From: Hymenobacter actinosclerus
GTDB taxonomy: Bacteria; Bacteroidota; Bacteroidia; Cytophagales; Hymenobacteraceae
Length of the DNA: 64,000 nt
Direction of reading: 5' to 3'
NCBI RefSeq assembly: GCF_900111515.1
Contig: NZ_FOHS01000006.1
Span: 154,145 to 218,144 of the forward strand
Made by a program: the position numbers and the translations under genes. Numbering within the stretch: position 1 is the first letter of the stretch; each line of letters opens with the position of its first letter. This document shows positions 62,449 through 64,000 of the stretch, piece by piece. The notes under the pieces are model-generated. The model was not told the DNA's origin and ran no database searches. It saw only the letters and a list, made by a program, of their open reading frames with translations.

Positions 62449-63201
62449 ATGCCCTTCACGTTTTCTCACCCGGCCCTGGTTATCCCACTGTTGCGGGCCC
62501 GGCGGCGCTACCCCTGGCTATCGGCCACGGGGCTGATAATTGGCAGCATCGCCCCCGATTTTGAAAAGTTTTTCCGGCTGCAGCTGGCCAGCGGCTACAG
62601 CCACACGGCGGCCAGCATCTTCTATTTCAACTGCCCTGTGGCCCTGGCTATTGCCTTTATATTCCATAGGTTGGTGCGCCGGCCGCTACTGGCGCATTCG
62701 CCCGCGTGGCTCCGGCGGCGGGTTGCCAAGTACGCTTCCTTCAACTGGCCACACTATTTCCGGCAGCACTACGGCGGGGTGCTGCTGAGCATTGTTTTGG
62801 GCGCGGCGGGCCACATTCTCTGGGACAGTTTCACGCATCCGAGCTATCTGATGATGAAGTTTATGCCCGGTCTGACGGCGCCCGTGCAGATAGGGAGCTG
62901 GCAAATGCCCATTTATGAAGTGAGCGGCCTTGTAAGCACCGGCGTGGGCGGCCTGCTGACGGCCTGGGCCGTCTGGCAGCTCCCTCAGCAGCCGGTCCGG
63001 GCAGTGCCGGGGGCCATGCCCGAAGCCTACTGGGGAGTTGCCGCCCTGCTCGCAGCGGCGCTGGTAATCCAGTGGACACTCCTCACAGACCCCCGCTGGC
63101 TCAGCATCGGCATTGCGGCCATTTCGGCTTCGATGATAGGCGTGCTCGTGTCGTCGGTGTATTTCCGGCCCAAAAGCTCCCTGCCCAACCCGCCCCGCTG
63201 A
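62449..63201 (+). CDS. DUF4184 membrane protein
   Basis: A 250-residue polytopic protein (start ATG 62449, MPFTFSHPALVIPLLRARRRYPW). The family's signatures are the N-terminal FTFSHP motif and GSIAPDFEKFFR, followed by GAAGHILWDSFTHP and five to six hydrophobic segments. The His and Asp residues in those motifs suggest a membrane-bound metal hydrolase related to YdjM/LepB-like families. Exact function unknown. About 314 bp of promoter region separate it from the divergent kinase gene. Confidence 0.85.
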   Translation: MPFTFSHPALVIPLLRARRRYPWLSATGLIIGSIAPDFEKFFRLQLASGYSHTAASIFYFNCPVALAIAFIFHRLVRRPLLAHSPAWLRRRVAKYASFNWPHYFRQHYGGVLLSIVLGAAGHILWDSFTHPSYLMMKFMPGLTAPVQIGSWQMPIYEVSGLVSTGVGGLLTAWAVWQLPQQPVRAVPGAMPEAYWGVAALLAAALVIQWTLLTDPRWLSIGIAAISASMIGVLVSSVYFRPKSSLPNPPR

Positions 63202-63315
63202 ATAGCAGCCCAGGGGCTTGCTGATGCAGTCCGTTGCTGCTGCGCCAACTGGTCGCGCCGGCTGCCGCATGGCTTTTGGGGCGGTTATGCAGCCTTATTC
63301 GGCCAGCAGGGGCAC

Positions 63316-63387
63316 AAAAAAAGGGCGGTAGTGCCAGGGCGTCGACTCTAAGTGAGTTGATGCCCCGGTACTACCGCCCTCTTTTTA
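63316..63387. terminator. Bidirectional terminator
   Basis: An imperfect hairpin: AGGGCGGTAGT pairs with ACTACCGCCCT, with A and T runs at the two ends and a long loop. It lies between the convergent genes ending at 63201 and 63415. Confidence 0.75.
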
Positions 63388-63414
63388 CGTGGCCGCAGTG
63401 GCCGGCCCCGGCTT

Positions 63415-64000
63415 TTAGCGACTGATGACCAGACGCTGGTTGACTACTTCGGTGGCCGTTACCAGGCGCACAAAATAAAGCCCGTTGTTGAGGCCCTCCG
63501 GGTCCAGGTCGACGGTGCGGGGGAGGCCGGCTTCCAGAGCGCCGGCAAACAACTGGCGTACCAGCTGGCCCTGCGCATTGAAGAGCGAAACCGTAGCGGT
63601 GCCTGGTTGCGCGGTGCGGAACTCGATACTGGCCCGGCTATCCTGCGAGCCAAGCGGATTCGGGGCAACAATTACCTGCGTGCGTGCTCCCGCAACCGTT
63701 TCGGATAAGGCTGTGTCGGAACCGGAAGCAGTGGAGCTGGCAAACCCCCGGCCCTGCAAATCAGGCGTGAAGGGGATGAGGGCACTGCCGGGGATGGGTT
63801 CCTGGCGGGAGCCGTCGGGGCGGCGCCAGGCCACGGCCAGGTAGCCGGGCCCCCACTCCTGCTTGTGCAGGGCTTCGATGTAGTAGCGGCGGCCGGCCAC
63901 GAGCTGCACCGGGGCCGACTGCTGGCTGGCGTAGCGGCCGAAGTCGTGCACGCCGCTGGTCCAGCCGCTGCAGCTGGCAATGCGCTGCTTGTGGCTTGGC
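63415..64000 (-). CDS. Secreted PA14 - T9SS protein, C-terminal part (cut by window edge)
   Basis: The frame stays open to the window edge; the gene continues beyond 64000. The visible part starts with HKQRIASCSGWTSGVHDFGRY and then YYIEALHKQEWGPGYLAVAWRRPDG, matching the end of a PA14 domain (sugar-binding in many secreted proteins). A linker follows, then the T9SS type A domain (VAPNPLGSQDSRASIEF, ... GLNNGLYFVRLV). It is convergent with the DUF4184 gene. Confidence 0.85.
   Translation of the reverse strand, partial: PSHKQRIASCSGWTSGVHDFGRYASQQSAPVQLVAGRRYYIEALHKQEWGPGYLAVAWRRPDGSRQEPIPGSALIPFTPDLQGRGFASSTASGSDTALSETVAGARTQVIVAPNPLGSQDSRASIEFRTAQPGTATVSLFNAQGQLVRQLFAGALEAGLPRTVDLDPEGLNNGLYFVRLVTATEVVNQRLVISR

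Overview
The window looks like chromosomal DNA from a high-GC Bacteroidota of the Cytophagales, most like Hymenobacter. The signs are three proteins with C-terminal type IX secretion (T9SS) type A sorting domains, many lipoproteins and outer-membrane barrels, start codons without clear Shine-Dalgarno sequences, and several TAnnTTTG-type -7 promoter boxes. I see no rRNA, tRNA, CRISPR array, transposase or phage genes. Genus and family calls come from recalled family features, not from a search.

Layout. 1-1547: the start of a secreted protein (cut by the window edge), a small conserved cytosolic protein and an outer-membrane protein. 1691-9536: an alpha-glucan locus with an SLC45-type sugar transporter, a lipoprotein GH13 amylase, a secreted cyclomaltodextrinase-type GH13 enzyme and a divergent GT35 phosphorylase-like protein. 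A GxxExxY gene enclosed by 46-bp inverted repeats sits between the two GH13 genes. 9632-13045: a barrel protein, a pair resembling E. coli ygiB-ygiC, and a GDSL esterase. 13233-17630: a thioredoxin plus small partner gene behind a PerR-like palindrome, a phospholipase C/nuclease-like protein, and a patatin fused to an outer-membrane barrel. 17759-29686: aquaporin, hydrolase, a large T9SS protein, a GH1 - GMC oxidoreductase - gluconate dehydrogenase subunit 3 - SDR group, a methyltransferase with a signal peptide, and a PA14-OmpA protein. 29836-34954: promoter, SAM riboswitch, metH, metF. 35158-43588: TPR, TonB-C, lipoprotein, cell-wall amidase, an OFA-family transporter with a 47-residue partner, and a T9SS C-type lectin protein. 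44007-59581: a 13-gene exopolysaccharide operon on the minus strand. 60095-64000: a hybrid histidine kinase, a membrane protein and the end of a PA14/T9SS protein.

How the parts work together. The alpha-glucan genes form a plausible outside-to-inside pathway: surface and periplasmic hydrolysis, uptake, then cytosolic phosphorolysis. The methionine genes sit behind one SAM-sensing leader. The exopolysaccharide locus has a complete Wzx/Wzy-type set: priming transferase, glycosyltransferases, acyltransferase, flippase, polymerase, chain-length regulator and a short TolC-like protein. Its first gene is a stand-alone receiver protein. The second is a priming transferase whose N-terminus looks like a receiver that has lost its phospho-acceptor aspartate. 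A hybrid kinase ending in an Hpt domain lies just upstream. This is the most interesting candidate system here: a phosphorelay that may act directly on the priming enzyme.

The second striking theme is intergenic palindromes. There are three perfect or near-perfect long inverted repeats sharing a GAGCGMAGCGAAG core, four built from 8-bp GGTGAnAT-like units, a REPIN-like pair that supplies the metH stop codon, and a G/C-rich palindrome inserted in frame inside metH.
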